This document shows positions 1 to 11,094 of a stretch of DNA of 64,000 nt, in pieces. Source of the stretch: Mimachlamys varia (taxonomy: Eukaryota > Mollusca > Bivalvia > Pectinida > Pectinidae). The DNA lies in NCBI GenBank assembly GCA_947623455.1, contig OX392538.1, forward strand, positions 4,960,001 to 5,024,000. Direction: 5' to 3'. The translations under genes and the position numbers were made by a program. Below the pieces are notes generated by a model. The model ran no database searches and was not told where the DNA came from. It saw nothing but the letters and a program-made list of their open reading frames with translations. The stretch's first letter is position 1; each line of letters begins with the position of its first letter.

Positions 1-232
1 CTGGTTTCGTTGACGCTTTGGTATTCTCTGATTTTTTTATATGGCGGGTGTCGTCGATGAAGCAGAAGTAAGTTACTCTTCCGGAACGCCTGATCTCATT
101 TTCTTGTACTTTTTCAATGGGCCCCGTGTTAATCTTTCCACTATTCAAGTTTTGCCCCCTTGTGTATTAGATTGTCAGTTCAGATTGTGGTTCTGATGAC
201 GCTTCGGTATTCTCTGATTTTTTGTATTACTG
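1..232 (+). repeat. Two head-to-tail 3' ends of the YIDD-type retroelement
   Basis: Bases 1-41 are the last bases of one copy (they end in the family's typical TATTCTCTGATTTTT). A second truncated copy starts at about 42 with ATGGCGGGTGTCGTCGATGA and ends at about 223 with the same terminal sequence. The same 3' region recurs at 8645-8835, 51970-52150 and 57341-57503 on the + strand and, reversed, near 1955-2080, 11100-11280 and 45005-45070. Where longer copies are present (51560-52175) this sequence lies just after the stop codon of a reverse-transcriptase C-terminus, so it is read as that element's 3' UTR. Only 5'-truncated copies are seen, as expected for target-primed insertion. Confidence 0.75.
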
Positions 233-677
233 TAATCCAAACAACATAGATGTTGTTTTTCAAAGATAACACCTAATTTCTTTGATTATTTATTTTCATA
301 AAGTTGACGCATGATTACTTTCTATAAATCCAACTTGATTCAAATGGAATAACATTGTATATACATGTATATACATTGTAGCTATTTAAAAAAAATAACG
401 GTATCTACACATCACGTTACTCATGATAGAGCATTTCATAGACTGGAATATACTTAATTCAAGTTTATCGAAAAGTGTTTAAAATTATAGCGATGTAGAG
501 GCAAAAACGATTGCGACCGTTTATATCAGAAATTATACAACGACTATCCCTACACTAAATTAATATATGCCGGTTAGATAAAGCTGTAGATACCGATGTT
601 GACCATACTCGTAAATACGGATGGTGTCTGTGTATCACACTCTATTATCACCTAAACCTATCTACTCCCGTCCACAG
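233..677. other. AT-rich stretch, probably an intron of the upstream gene copy
   Basis: No coding exon is recognised here. Because the next + strand feature is a last exon with a splice acceptor, this stretch is most simply the 3' part of the preceding intron of a secreted-protein gene whose earlier exons lie upstream of the window. Confidence 0.35.
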
Positions 678-769
678 GAGCTGGTCTGACCACAGCCGCT
701 GGATACGTCGAGACTGCCTCAGACGACACCTGTACTCAACGGTCATCAGCTGACTGCAACAGATATTAA
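678..769 (+). CDS. Last exon of a secreted eight-cysteine protein gene copy (partial)
   Basis: A CACAG acceptor at 673-677 precedes 92 bases that read, in the phase used by the two complete copies, as a C-terminal segment ending SADCNRY and a TAA stop at 767-769. It matches exon 5 of the genes at 6871-9597 and 22246-27947 in length (92 bases), phase, the two cysteines and the Gly-Tyr-x-Glu-Thr block. A poly(A) signal follows at 802-807. Exons 1-4 are not in this window: the sequence to the left is intron-like and carries retroelement 3' ends, so the rest of the gene lies upstream or is lost. The exon is open and intact, so it may belong to a working third copy. Confidence 0.75.
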
Positions 770-801
770 ATCGTGTCATATGCGTTTTGTATGTTGTTAA
801 C

Positions 802-807
802 AATAAA
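802..807 (+). promoter_or_regulatory. Poly(A) signal of the upstream gene copy
   Basis: AATAAA lies 33 bases after the stop codon at 769, a normal distance for an mRNA 3' end. Confidence 0.5.
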
Positions 808-1419
808 ACAATATAAAAACATCATAATCAGTTACATGTTCATATTTTTTTCTTATATTTGAATGATTTGACAGGCGATAGTCACGTGTTTTTAGTCTGA
901 ACATGTAGCCCTGGACAACGCAGAATCCTTCATAAATAAGCGCTAAGTTTACTTACGTCCGATTTCCATTAATGAGCAGGCAAGCTTAAGAACTGGACTC
1001 GAATTTCTGTAATATCAAATGCTTACAGGTCAAAAGGTTTTTAAACTCTCAATTTCAGGACCGCTATATTGTTAAAGCTAACAGACCAGTTTACATGGAC
1101 TATACACTTAGTAGTTATGCTGATTAAAAAAATCACATAAACAAGTATCAATAATATACGATTTATGACTTATAAACGATATATGACTTATAATTCGGCA
1201 AGTTTGTATCCTGATACATATATCCCATTATTTCTGTATAATATTTCCGTGGTTATTGACTTTAGATTAGTCCTGTTATATGTGACATTGACAAAAAATA
1301 TCAGAAACGCATAACATTGTCCTGGCACAGAGGGTATCGCGACTGTATCGCACGTGTGTCGTACGATCTATCAGGTTAGATTTTGGTGTCCAGGCCAAGT
1401 CGCTCATACAGGACATTAG
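808..1419. other. Non-coding spacer, nothing recognised
   Basis: AT-rich sequence with no open frame of note, no splice-bounded coding block and no repeat family found elsewhere in the window. Confidence 0.4.
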
Positions 1420-1588
1420 TAACATCACAAGAAACGAAGTCGTCCGATCGTGTTGCAATATTAACATCACAAGAAGCGAAGCCGTCCGATCGTGTTGCCA
1501 AAGTAACATCACAGGAAGCGAAGCTGTCCGATCGTGTTGCCATAGTAACATCCCAAGAAGCGAAGCCGTCCGATCGTGCTGCCCATAG
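1420..1588 (+). repeat. 42-bp tandem repeat, four units
   Basis: Units start at TAACATC at 1420, 1462, 1504 and 1546 (periods 42, 42, 42 and 43). Each carries GAAGCGAAGCCGTCCGATCG with a few changes. The unit length is a multiple of three, which explains the short open frames seen on both strands (1276-1711); I do not treat these as genes. A run of 14 C lies further on at 1771-1784. Confidence 0.85.
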
Positions 1589-1954
1589 TAACAACATAAC
1601 ATGAATCGAAGCGACTACCTTCCTTAAAAATATATTGCTTACATCAATGATATGACAGACTGCCGTCTGACAATATAAAACCATATGCCAAGAAGCTAAC
1701 AAAATCCACAACTGGTGCCAAAGCTAATATTATAAATTTAAATAATCTCTGACATCTCTTATGACTTCTGCCCCCCCCCCCCCCTGTCCATACATTTAAC
1801 CATGGAATGATGGGTTGTTGTCGTCGTCTTGTAAGCGCCTCACTGTGGTTTGGGATTGGACCTTCACATGCATGATGCATGATGTAAGGCAAAATTGTAT
1901 CATTTATATAACAATAAATAAGAAAATATGGAAGCGTTACAAAATCATAATCCA

Positions 1955-2820
1955 AACGCAAAATCGATTAAACCAGGGGCAAAGAAAAGATTTACATCGA
2001 GACACTTGTAAAAGTACAAGCAAATAAGACCAGGTGTTCCGGAAGAGTAGGCGTATTCTGCTTCATCGACGACACCCGCCTTGTAAATTTAGGTCACATC
2101 CAAGTAAGCATCAATCCTAAAAAATGAGAAACGAGCCATCATTGTTATCATAAGTAAGCACACTTATAAGCAAACTCAAAAACGCCCATCTTCATATCAC
2201 ACAAAGATACAGAATATTTCTCGATGAGATCAAGATGGCAACTATAAAACTTGCCCATAGTCTTCATCAACCTGCATCTCTCGACTCCCTGTGCCATAAG
2301 TTTGTTCGTCAGCAGTTGACATCTATCACGAAACTCTCGATATTCAGAGCACGCCCTAGAATAACGATTCAACTGTGACATGTAAACACCATAGCATGGA
2401 GAAGCAGGGATGGTACTACCAAGAAAGGGGAAGTTCACGATCGGAAAATAGAAATGGTCACGTTTATCATACAGCTTAGTAGTTAGTTGCCCGTGTTGGT
2501 CATAGTTGAAGTAAAGATCGAGGTAAGAAGTTGATATGGGAGAGTCTGTTGTGTCTTTAATCTCAAGTTCAGTAGGGTATATACGATCGACTAGGTCAGC
2601 AAACCTCTTGTTGTTTAAAGACAACACATCGTCGATATTCCTGAAAGTGAAATTGAAGATTTCGCAAGGTTTTTGTTACCCGTCCTGATGAGCCCTTCGA
2701 CAAATTCAGCCTCGTTTGAAAACAAAACAAGCCAGCCAAAAGTGGGGCACCTATAGTGCCATTTGGAATGCCAACAGTCTGTTGGAAAAGTTGAACCTAC
2801 TGGACGGTAAATAAAGCCTA
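1955..2820 (-). pseudogene. Decayed YIDD-type reverse transcriptase, C-terminal half
   Basis: Read on the minus strand, 2800-2640 gives an RT palm block resembling QQTVGIPNGT followed by APLLAGL. After a one-base frameshift comes the catalytic block, here NIDDVLSLNN instead of YIDD. The open part (2627-2148, 159 residues) continues through ELEIKDTTDS, SYLDLYF and IVNFPFLGS to a C-terminal FYSCHLDLIEKYS and a stop. The 3' UTR runs on to about 1955. Loss of the tyrosine of YIDD, the frameshift and the substitution in the GIPMGT block mark it as dead. The family resembles Penelope-like or related endonuclease-poor RT elements common in mollusc and cnidarian genomes; that placement is from memory and unverified. 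Confidence 0.75.
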
Positions 2821-3702
2821 GCGTTTATGAGTATCTAGGAGATGTGACCTACATTGTTTCAACATTAGTGTTTCGTTCATAGTCATGTCACCAACGATGA
2901 AGCAAGCTTATCTACTTTGAATACATGTAGAAATTGCTTATCTATGGTTTACAAGTTCATTGCATCGTCCTAGTTACTCACGTATTGCAGGTTTGTGTAT
3001 CGTATGAGCATTGCAATTCTTATAACGAAATAAGCATATATTGGTTTTTTCCTAATTTTTACCGTTACTTCGCATCATTTTTTTATCAGGATGAGTTTCT
3101 TTTTTAAATGACATTAAATGGTTTAACACACAGTAGCTTTTAAAATGACGACCTCCATGTCAAACAAATTCTTTTTTTATATAAAGAAGATTACAAACAG
3201 CCCTAGGGCTACATGATGCTCTCCTCTACATATAAAACAATACAGTATTTACAAAACGTGATCACAACGCACGCTCCCTCACTCACACATACACGCCATT
3301 ACATAAAGAAATGAAGAGAAGAGGAAGGGGAAAGATAGAGTAAAGAAAGAGGAGTTGGGAGGGTGGTTGTTCAGATGATGAAGTTAGAACCTTTTTGAGT
3401 CGATAATATATTCAAATACGGAGTCAAAAATATATTTGATTGAGGAGTCGGTATTGTTGTCGGAACCATATAATATAATCTTTACATAGATATAAGGCAT
3501 ACGATTTACAATGAGGTTTGGATTGACATTTGGAATATATCTGGCACTCCATAATATATGTCTAGCGACAGATGGTAAGTATCTCAAATGATAACTGTGG
3601 TTATGTATATAACACAACGAAGATAGTGTAAAAATTTGTGTGTACTGTATCCACTACAGTATATGTATAGCTACAAATACGTATTAATGTGTAACGGTGA
3701 CC
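2821..3702. other. Non-coding spacer
   Basis: No gene recognised. A low-complexity AT-rich stretch is followed by a purine-rich tract near 3305-3360. The short minus-strand frame at 3384-3617 has no recognisable features and no splice or start context. Confidence 0.35.
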
Positions 3703-3801
3703 TCTATATCTGTGGGACTAACCAACACAACCAGAGACCCCGAGTCTACCTACGTCGGTACATGTACTCAGCGGGAATTTGCTGACTGTTCAAGATATTA
3801 A
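3703..3801 (+). pseudogene. Orphan or decayed last exon of the secreted eight-cysteine family
   Basis: The frame ending at the TAA at 3799-3801 reads ESTYVGTCTQREFADCSRY, which aligns without gaps to the C-terminus of the complete genes: both cysteines, the CTQ motif and the terminal aromatic tyrosine are kept. Upstream of about 3740 the match is lost, the acceptor is not clear, and no exons 1-4 are found between 770 and 3700. It therefore looks like the remnant of another copy of the gene rather than a working exon. Confidence 0.6.
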
Positions 3802-4834
3802 ATAACTCCCGATTTATAAGTATTGCATTTGTCTAGTTTTGTAATTAGAAATACGGTCCAACTACAAACCAACCACAATACATCTCCAGCACACACACAG
3901 ACATACACACATAGTGATTAGTCAGGTTACTAGTAGTGAGTACATGATAAAACAGCTCCTGTCAATCGCAAAGATTTCATGTTATTAGGCCATGGTCATT
4001 CGATGACGTTTACCGCCAAAATATCGCAGGAACCTCTAGAAAAATGTAGTTCATATTTGCGCTACAGCTATAACATTACACTCTCAAGGTCTACACCTAA
4101 TAAGGTTTCGAGATTAAAGGTCGAAGGTCACTGTTGACCTATTTCGGAATAAAAAGCTTGCGTACAATACATTTCATGAACCCCTTCGCATATTTGATGT
4201 ATATGCTCGCCATCATTGTCTATCCATTTCTACACATGATTAGATTTGGTGCTCAATGGTAAAGGTTAAAGGTCAAGGGCCACACGACGAATTTGCAGGG
4301 TCGAAACTATTTCTACTATGTGAACCTCTGTTCACTTTGGTTTGCTTTTGAAATGCCATATCTAAGCACAGGCACTAGTCTTGGCTGTCAAACACCTATA
4401 ACATAGGCAAGGTTCAAGATATCTCACTAAGAGTGGTCTTGATCGACAGAGAAATAATTTCCTTTTAATTTGGTATATAATTTACCATGTATCATGCCGT
4501 AAACGTTTCTTTAGACGTCAAGAAAGATCAGAAAACTGTCAAATGTGAGTTAGTCGGACACTGTGCTGTCCACGGAAAACACGCTAAATTCCTAGTGGGT
4601 ATCTCCTTACTCACGGCATGTACAAAGTTCAACCTCAATACAGTGTAACTACAACAAAAAACAAACTTACTTGTGTGTTTGATCATGTCCTTATGTTATC
4701 GAGACAAAATTTCAAGCTGGTCAGACTGGCAGGCGGAAAACAGGCCAAGAGTTACAAATGTATCTTGAACGGTTATGTAAAAATCACATGTTTCCCACAA
4801 TTAGGTCTTGTCGCCGGGCGATGGAGTTCCTAAC
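3802..4834. other. Non-coding spacer with AGGTCA-like half sites
   Basis: No gene seen. Several AAGGTCRAAGGTCA-like direct repeats occur near 4115-4135 and 4260-4280. They could be nuclear-receptor-like half sites or an old repeat; there is not enough to decide. The short + frame at 4618-4833 is not supported by any other signal. Confidence 0.3.
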
Positions 4835-5352
4835 CTTGTCTATATTAATAATATAATAATAATATTATAAAACATTTGATATAGCGCCCTATCTAGCTAA
4901 CATAAGCCACTCTACAGCGCTTGACAGTACATAGATATACAATTCTCATACAATCAATACAATTAACACATACAGTTCTATCATATACAATTCTAAGGAG
5001 TTCGCAGGAGCTGCCATATCAGGCGCTAACTACTTGTCCTATACCACCTGGCTAATATCTCCATATGTGTGTGTATGTATGTATGTGTGCTGGAGATGAA
5101 TTGTGTTCTGTTTGTAGTGGGACCGTTTTTCCAACAGCATCTTGTTTAGAGTGCCACCACACTTTAATGCTACAGCACAGATGCTGCAACACCCACCCCA
5201 GATCATTTTATACTCCACCTGGGTTGTTGGGAGTTGTGTGGGCAGGAGAAAAACACTTTTCTCTGAATGTTCCATGCATGTGACGATTACGGGGGTCGAA
5301 CCCCGGCCGCCTGCATGGAAGGCCGGAGTGTTAACCACTCGACCAATCCGCC
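4835..5352 (-). mobile_element. tRNA-headed SINE with an (ATT)n-like tail
   Basis: On the minus strand the element starts near 5352 with GGGCGGATTGGTCGAGTGG, a box A of tRNA-Leu/Ser type, and reaches a box B-like GGGTTCGACCC near 5290-5300. The anticodon loop is not that of a working tRNA (position 33 is not T). A roughly 400-bp body follows, then GCGCTATATCAAATG and an ATT-rich tail at about 4840-4870, the typical SINE or LINE-tail end. Length about 510 bp. The AC/GT-rich stretch at 5060-5090 is internal. Confidence 0.7.
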
Positions 5353-5764
5353 CTATTCTAACCTATATTATAGGTGTTCGACAGATGAGGTTAGTGTCTG
5401 TGATCTAAGTACATTTAATCTGATTTTTGTATTACTAAGTAACTATTAAATGGACTCTTTATATAATTCTGAACTACAGTGCCATAAGTCTTCGAAAAAA
5501 AATCTAGTAGACAATATCGAAGATTTATTTCCGAAAAGTAACATTACATGTAGTACATGTATGATACAAAAGTTTTAATTAACCACTTTAAGATTTCAAT
5601 TTTGTATAAAAATGGAAATGAATAGGACACACGATACACATTTTGAGTTTTTTTTATGTTATTTTCATAACGAAATAACCACGGTCATTATTGAAATTAA
5701 AAACTTAAATGTTGCTTAAAGTTCTGTGTACATTAGATATGTTAGGATTATAATAATGCGCTTA

Positions 5765-6545
5765 AAGAGGTCAATTTAGTGAACTTTGTTTACTGTTTTA
5801 CAATATTCCCAGATATTGTATAAAATTGAAGTTCTAGATCTGTGCTCCTAATGAACTTCTCATACCGTTATTTAGACAAAAGCCGATGTTTTCCGTTCGT
5901 TTTTTAATGAATAATAAAAAAATCCATAATCGTTCAATCCAACAATTAATATGCATAAGAGACCTGTGTTTACAAACATTTCTGAATATTTTGACCTTTA
6001 TGAGCATGCGCCGACCTGTCTCTTGTGTAAATGCAAGACTTCCGAAGCCAAGCGACGGAGCTATCAAGACTGATAAAGTAAGATTATTACACTTATCTCA
6101 GTTCGTTTCAATTACATTCTAAATTCCTGTATCCATAGCACATTCTTCACGTACCTCTATAGCTGAATTTGGTGACGAGTTTATTTTACGCAACAGTAAC
6201 CGCGCCTATCATATCGGCGAACACACGTGTCCCGGTAATGAAATTGGCCCATTTGTGTGCGAGCTCTCAATAATATCCGTTTCTGGCTGATTTGAAATAT
6301 AACTGAACAATTTCTCTCGAGTTCTAATAATCCTTACGCCTATCATAATTGTTTACACCGTATTTCGTAAAATCAACATCCACAGAAAGAAGTATTTGTG
6401 AAATCAAACATACCATGTTACATTTGTTTACATGACACGCGTGCACACTGTGCACGTGTTTGCGCCTTTTCATTCTATATTTGACGTTGCTATATTTGAC
6501 ACGGGCTTTCCCAAAAATTAAATTGACCACACTGGACACTGGCTA
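5765..6545 (+). repeat. Dispersed repeat family D, copy 1
   Basis: This block shares order and sequence with 9985-10700 (same strand) and with 28790-29305 (reverse strand). Landmarks are CAATTTAGTGAA, a CCGATGTTTTCC-like block, a T-rich run followed by AATGATAA or AATAATAA, ATGTTTACAAACAT and, in the two + copies, CACGGGCTTTCCC near the end. No coding capacity. Copy 1 ends about 150 bases before the promoter region of the gene at 6871, so the family may mark the edges of the segmental duplications that spread the secreted-protein genes. Confidence 0.6.
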
Positions 6546-6770
6546 CAATATTATCTAACTATCAAATACGGATTCTTTTGTCTTTATGCATGCATTTTTT
6601 ATTCTAGCTGAATTAGAAAAAAATGGTTTCGGCAGCTGGAATTTAAAATATTAATTTAATATTGTTTTTTTCATAAATGTATCTTTTCTGTATTTCTCAG
6701 AGTGTGGTTGGTGACATTTCAATCTTACTTTAAACTACAAACGGCCTTACGCGAGCACGTTTGACGCGGT

Positions 6771-6813
6771 CACGTGGCCCGGATCCTTATCGGCACGTTT
6801 ATTTCCCAGATAA
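6771..6813 (+). promoter_or_regulatory. Conserved upstream block: CACGTG and paired GATA sites
   Basis: An E-box CACGTG (6771-6776), an inverted GATA site CTTATC (6786-6791) and a direct AGATAA (6808-6813) lie 58-100 bases before the start codon. The two GATA sites are also present in the same order upstream of the second copy (22156-22161 and 22193-22198), while its E-box is changed to TACGTG. No TATA box is evident. Conservation between copies could be shared ancestry alone, so a regulatory role is inferred. Confidence 0.4.
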
Positions 6814-6870
6814 AGACGGTGACAGTATGTGCTGTGTCCTGTACCACCTGAGCCACGATACCTGCCCGCC

Positions 6871-9597
6871 ATGTCGTCCCCCGTCTCCCTCGCCTTCCTC
6901 GGCTGTATCCTGGCAGCATCATGTACCCTACTGATTGGCTACCCTCTCCACGCTTCCTGTAAAACAAGCCTGTAAGTGAATAATTAGTGTGACGAAATGT
7001 ACAAACATTGTCCTTACATTATATCATACAGCGTCGGAGACCCGTTGATTAGTGTAGGTAAAACTGGGAACAGAAGGACATTGTAATAATACAGAAATAC
7101 ACATAAAAAGGGAATGATATTTGTTTTCAGATTTTGTAAAAAGTCGGCAGTTGATGAAAGTTGGGACAGATGTAGAAATGGTACTTGGTTCGTTCACGTT
7201 ATTAGTATTTGTACGACGTGGCATGTAGATTGGCTACCAGCCCCTAAGTTTCTATAGAAAATTTCTCTACTGATTTTTACTACTAGCTTACCTCCCACTA
7301 GTTTCAAACTAGAATTATACATCCAAGTGATCAAAATTACTAGACTATTTTTTTTTCAATATCCGTATACTATTCTAGAGACGGGAGTCAGTCTATGTGG
7401 CATGCAATACGTATGATCTGACATCGGTCAGTATTGAAAAGATTTGGTTCACATTTATAGCGTCAATATATTTAAAAACGCAACTTCCGATCAAATTTAT
7501 TCAACACTGGTTAGCTGTGAAAATAAGTGATCTTCGTTTAAATATCATTAAATATCCCTGTATCATCAATGAAAAATGAAGAAATCGTACTAGTAGGGGT
7601 AGCGGGGGAAAATGAAGATGAGAAATAAGATAGAAATAAGGAACAACAGTAATCTTAGTTTAAAAGTCCGCGTGTGATATAATTTATTTTAATTCAGGGG
7701 AGATAACTATGTATTGAAAATGTATCACACATGTACAAAAATTATTCATTGAATGTTATGCTAATGTGCTACAGAACATATTTCTAATTAAAGAAAAATA
7801 GTATCTTAATTAATACATTTAACAAAAATGATAAACCGAGAAAATATATTTGAAGATGTTAATGAGACAAAATGGATTTAAAGCGATTAATGAATAATGT
7901 TTACTAATGTTGTACTTGTAGAACATTCGGAGTATCCTGTGATACGGTTAGAACCAAACTTGTAAGTCAGATCAACAGCTGGCAGAGCCGAGACCTGTGT
8001 AAGGTCAACACACCCGAGTTGAACGAGAAATGTTTATATACGGTAAGTGTAGTTTCTGAGATTGTTCCAATAGCGTACAGACATGATGATATGGCATCCC
8101 TGATGGCAGTATCAAAATGGCTTCTCGGTCTGGACACCGTTTATCGGGACGTAATTGATCTTTAATTAAATTACATATATCTTCAATAAGTACCTTGTGT
8201 CTTCATCGTGTTGTCGCTAAGAAAACATAATTCTTAAGTCGTGACACAGTGTGTTTGTGCTTTGATATATGTGATTTATAATTCTTCGTCAAACGCTAAA
8301 CGAGGACTACCAGTCAGTCATATTAACTTGCTCTTGTTGTACTCTCACCTTTAGTTGGTGTCCAATGACGGGGCCGTCCTTAAGGCCACGCACGAGACCC
8401 CTCTCCACCCCTACAAGGATGACGTCAGCTTTACCTTCACCGCCAAGGGAAGCGGATGTAGCGTCGAGGTATGTATACTTGTCACACATATCGATATTTG
8501 TGTTGTTAAATTTAGGAAATGACGAAAAGGTCTCTTAGTCTTTATATGCATACATATAAACATGAGTTTATTATATATAATTTTTTTTCACATGGTTACA
8601 TACATGTGTGTAGCACAATCGGTGACATTTTAATGAATGCTTTCATGGCGGGTGTCGTCGATGAAGCAGAAGACGGTTACTCTTCCGGAACACCTGGTCG
8701 TATTCTCTTCTACTTTTACAGTTTCCATGTAAAGCTTTATTTTGTTCATATTTGTCCCTATTTTAATCGAGTTTGAGCTTGGATTATGATTTCGGTAACG
8801 CTTCGGAATTCTCTAATTTTTCCCCGATTATAATTTAGGAGTTGGTACATTAAAGTGAATATATGTACAAAACATCGCACAAACCTGTAAACAAAGAGAT
8901 GGTTACCTTAGTTAACATATGTTTTTGTTTTATAAACACTTTACCTTCTATAACCAGGGCTACTCCCGATCAGAGACATGGTACGCCTACCTGGACTTCG
9001 GAACAAACTACTGCAACATGAACAACCTCGTAACAGGTAAATATTGGTGGTCATAATGTCAACATGATGTAAATAAATAATGCTATATTAAATATTACTA
9101 ATATATACAGTTCCCAAACCAATGATAAATGCTTATAATATTTATATTATATATTTATGTAGCTCGAAATGTAGGGGATATGATGACAAACGTCATTAGC
9201 TAACGTCATAATCGAAGACAGACCAATGAAATTCCTTTGATTTTTATCTTCTCGTTGGTTACACTGTACCAAATATATTGGCAAATTACCAGCGGGTTTA
9301 TCAAAAATTGTATATAATTTTTTTTTTCACTTTTGGATTTGGTCTGTTGAACATTCAATGATTTGAAAGAAAGCATTTTTTAAATATATGTATATTGGAG
9401 ACTATATGTACGTGGTTATTCCAGTAAAACTGCGACCCATACATACATTAAAAACCAATCCCATCATATTTCATCAATGTCAACTCTTATATTTTAACAC
9501 TACAGGTTCTGGACTGAGCACTTCCCAGGGATACGCCGAGACTACATCAGACGATATTTGTACCCAATACTCGTCAGCTAACTGTACCCGGTACTAA
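6871..9597 (+). CDS. Secreted eight-cysteine protein, complete five-exon gene (copy A)
   Basis: Joining exons 6871-6971, 7922-8042, 8355-8468, 8958-9036 and 9506-9597 at canonical GT-AG sites gives 168 residues. Residues 1-28 form a signal peptide (MSSPVSLAFLGCILAASCTL, then a short tail). The mature part has eight cysteines (30, 40, 60, 71, 109, 131, 157, 165), enough for four disulfides, plus conserved blocks WQSRDLC, THETPLHPYKDD, SETWYAYLDFGTNYCN and CTQYSS. A possible N-glycosylation sequon is NCT at 164. Intron phases are 2, 0, 0 and 1. The start was chosen because it opens the signal peptide and is matched exactly in copy B. Intron 3 holds a retroelement 3' end (8645-8835). The product is probably an extracellular small protein; I do not recognise its function. 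Confidence 0.85.
8645..8835 (+). mobile_element. YIDD-type retroelement 3' end inside intron 3 of copy A
   Basis: The fragment starts at ATGGCGGGTGTCGTCGATGA, the same truncation point as the copy at 42, and ends with ACGCTTCGGAATTCTCTAATTTTT. It is absent from the matching intron of copy B, so it was inserted after the two genes separated, or was lost from B. Confidence 0.7.
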
Positions 9598-9690
9598 ACA
9601 GCGAACTGTACCCGGTACTCGTCAGCTAACTGTACCCTGTACTAAACAGCTAACTGTACCCGGTACTAAACGGGGTTTACAGTACTCGCC
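9574..9690 (+). repeat. Micro-duplications of the exon 5 end in the 3' UTR of copy A
   Basis: The last coding bases (GCTAACTGTACCCGGTACTAA) recur just after the stop as near-copies at about 9603, 9627 and 9653, some ending in TAA and some reading on into TCGTCAGC. Copy B has only one partial extra copy. The translated C-terminal motif ANCTRY is thus repeated in the untranslated tail. Confidence 0.7.
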
Positions 9691-9740
9691 AGTGCATGTA
9701 TTCGGTACTGAAATGCTGACAGCGCGTAGATAGGTGTGGT

Positions 9741-9746
9741 AATAAA
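9741..9746 (+). promoter_or_regulatory. Poly(A) signal of copy A
   Basis: AATAAA lies 144 bases after the stop codon, with GT-rich sequence (ATGTGTTTGG) about 20 bases further on. Confidence 0.5.
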
Positions 9747-9811
9747 TGTTTAATAATTATATGTTTACATGTGTTTGGTATTTATAGTAAACAAAATCAA
9801 CCGGCATTACT

Positions 9812-9885
9812 GTGCCGTAAGTTTCGTCGTCGGCAGACGACATCTATCACGAAAATTCGGATTCTAGATCAGGCCTTTTCCAACC
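9812..9885 (-). mobile_element. Short RT relic downstream of copy A
   Basis: The reverse strand matches the RT C-terminal region around the RDRC-LLT block of the family at 1955-2820. The same short relic lies just downstream of copy B (28028-28125). It therefore predates the duplication of the two genes and shows that the duplicated block included the 3' flank. Confidence 0.6.
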
Positions 9886-9924
9886 ATTTTTAACCAAACT
9901 TTATAAATCTCATTGACCTCCACA

Positions 9925-9990
9925 TGTGTGGGACCTACTTTCGTCGATATATGTACTCAGCGGCCATTTCCTGATTGATCCGGATTTCAA
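9925..9990 (+). pseudogene. Second decayed last-exon relic of the secreted family
   Basis: The bases TGACCTCCACATGTGTGGGA and the following CCTAC-GTCGATATATGTACTCAGCGGCC align with the relic at 3703-3801 (TGTGGGACT, then CTACGTCGGTACATGTACTC). The frame is broken and an internal block of about 28 bases is missing. It is too degraded to be called without the first relic as a bridge. Confidence 0.4.
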
Positions 9991-10700
9991 AAGCGCTATT
10001 TAGTGTTTTTTTTTTCTTAATATCACCAACTATTTCATAAAATTGTAGTTCTGTAATCCATACAGATATTTTTAAACCCGATGTTTTTCATGCGTTTTTA
10101 ATTAATGATAAGGAAATCCTTAATCGTACAATCCATGCAAATGAGAAATATCATTATGTTTACAAACATAAACACAAAAAATACAAATGTGCCTCGAGAA
10201 TGTAAATAAAAATGACTTCGAAATCGAAGTGCAGCATGTTTAATGATGTCTCTGGCTAAAGTAAGGATATAACACTTATCTCATTACATTTCATGTGTAT
10301 GGCGAATTCCTTAACTTATAGCTGTGTCTTCATGACACCCCTTTACCTGAAATAAGTGACGATTGTTATTTTCACATAGCATCGTAAAAGCGAACATATT
10401 ATTTCATATCATGAAATTTCCCGTCAGAGGGGCCCCTTTGTGTAGAATTTAATAATTCCTGCTTTTGGTTGATATGAAATATACAGATACCATTTCTCGT
10501 TGATTCCAATAATAATGATACATATCACAATTTCCTGGAAAGCAGTACGCGTGAGATCAAACTTTCTGTTCCAGTTGTTTCAAATACACTGCAGGTGCTG
10601 AACCCAGGGGGCGGGACTATTTCGTGCTATATTTTGATGTCGCTATATTTGGCACGGGCTTTCCCGATAATTAAACTGACCACCCTGGACGTTTTTTATT
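9985..10700 (+). repeat. Dispersed repeat family D, copy 2
   Basis: It runs parallel to 5765-6545: the same CCGATGTTTTTC block, T-rich run, ATGTTTACAAACAT, and near the end TTTGGCACGGGCTTTCCCGA followed by AATTAAACTGACCACCCTGG. As with copy 1, it lies just after a decayed last exon of the secreted family, so relic exon and family D sequence travel together. Confidence 0.6.
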
Positions 10701-10819
10701 TATCAGCTATTAAGAAAATACAGTACAAGCGTGTATCTAAATTTTATTGAACTATTGTAAATCGACTCTTTAAACATCAATCTAAACAAAAAGCTTTCAT
10801 CCAGTAGATACGGTCGAAG

Positions 10820-10982
10820 CACAGTTGCTTGAGTTTCTGTCAGTAGACAAAAAAAAAATGTTTATATATTATATGGAGCCGCGGCCCATTACAGACTGCA
10901 ATGGCCATTACATTACTGTAATGGGAGGCTCATTTCACACATATACATTTATTATTTACTGACAGAAACTCAAGCAACTGTG
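10820..10982. mobile_element. 163-bp MITE with perfect terminal inverted repeats
   Basis: Termini CACAGTTGCTTGAGTTTCTG (10820-, about 26 bases in all) and its exact reverse complement (10957-10982) flank a centre that is itself partly palindromic (CCCATTACAG ... CTGTAATGGG). Flanks GTCGAAG (10813-10819) and GTCTAAG (10983-10989) look like a 7-bp target duplication with one change. The CA-AG start and the duplication length suggest a non-autonomous hAT-type element. Confidence 0.75.
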
Positions 10983-11094
10983 GTCTAAGTATCCAATTCT
11001 AAATATATTTGCTTCATTGTTGCAGAAAGGTAGAGGATCGACAGGTTGTTAACATTGTGTATGGTTTAAATACGTCTGGGTTACTTTCAACATT

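Noticed and set aside
1276..1711. Three overlapping frames of 73-111 codons on both strands
   Set aside because: They arise from the 42-bp tandem repeat at 1420-1588.
5285..5352. Working tRNA gene on the minus strand
   Set aside because: Box A and box B are present, but the anticodon loop lacks the usual T at position 33 and the sequence runs on into a SINE body with an ATT-rich tail, so it is a SINE head.
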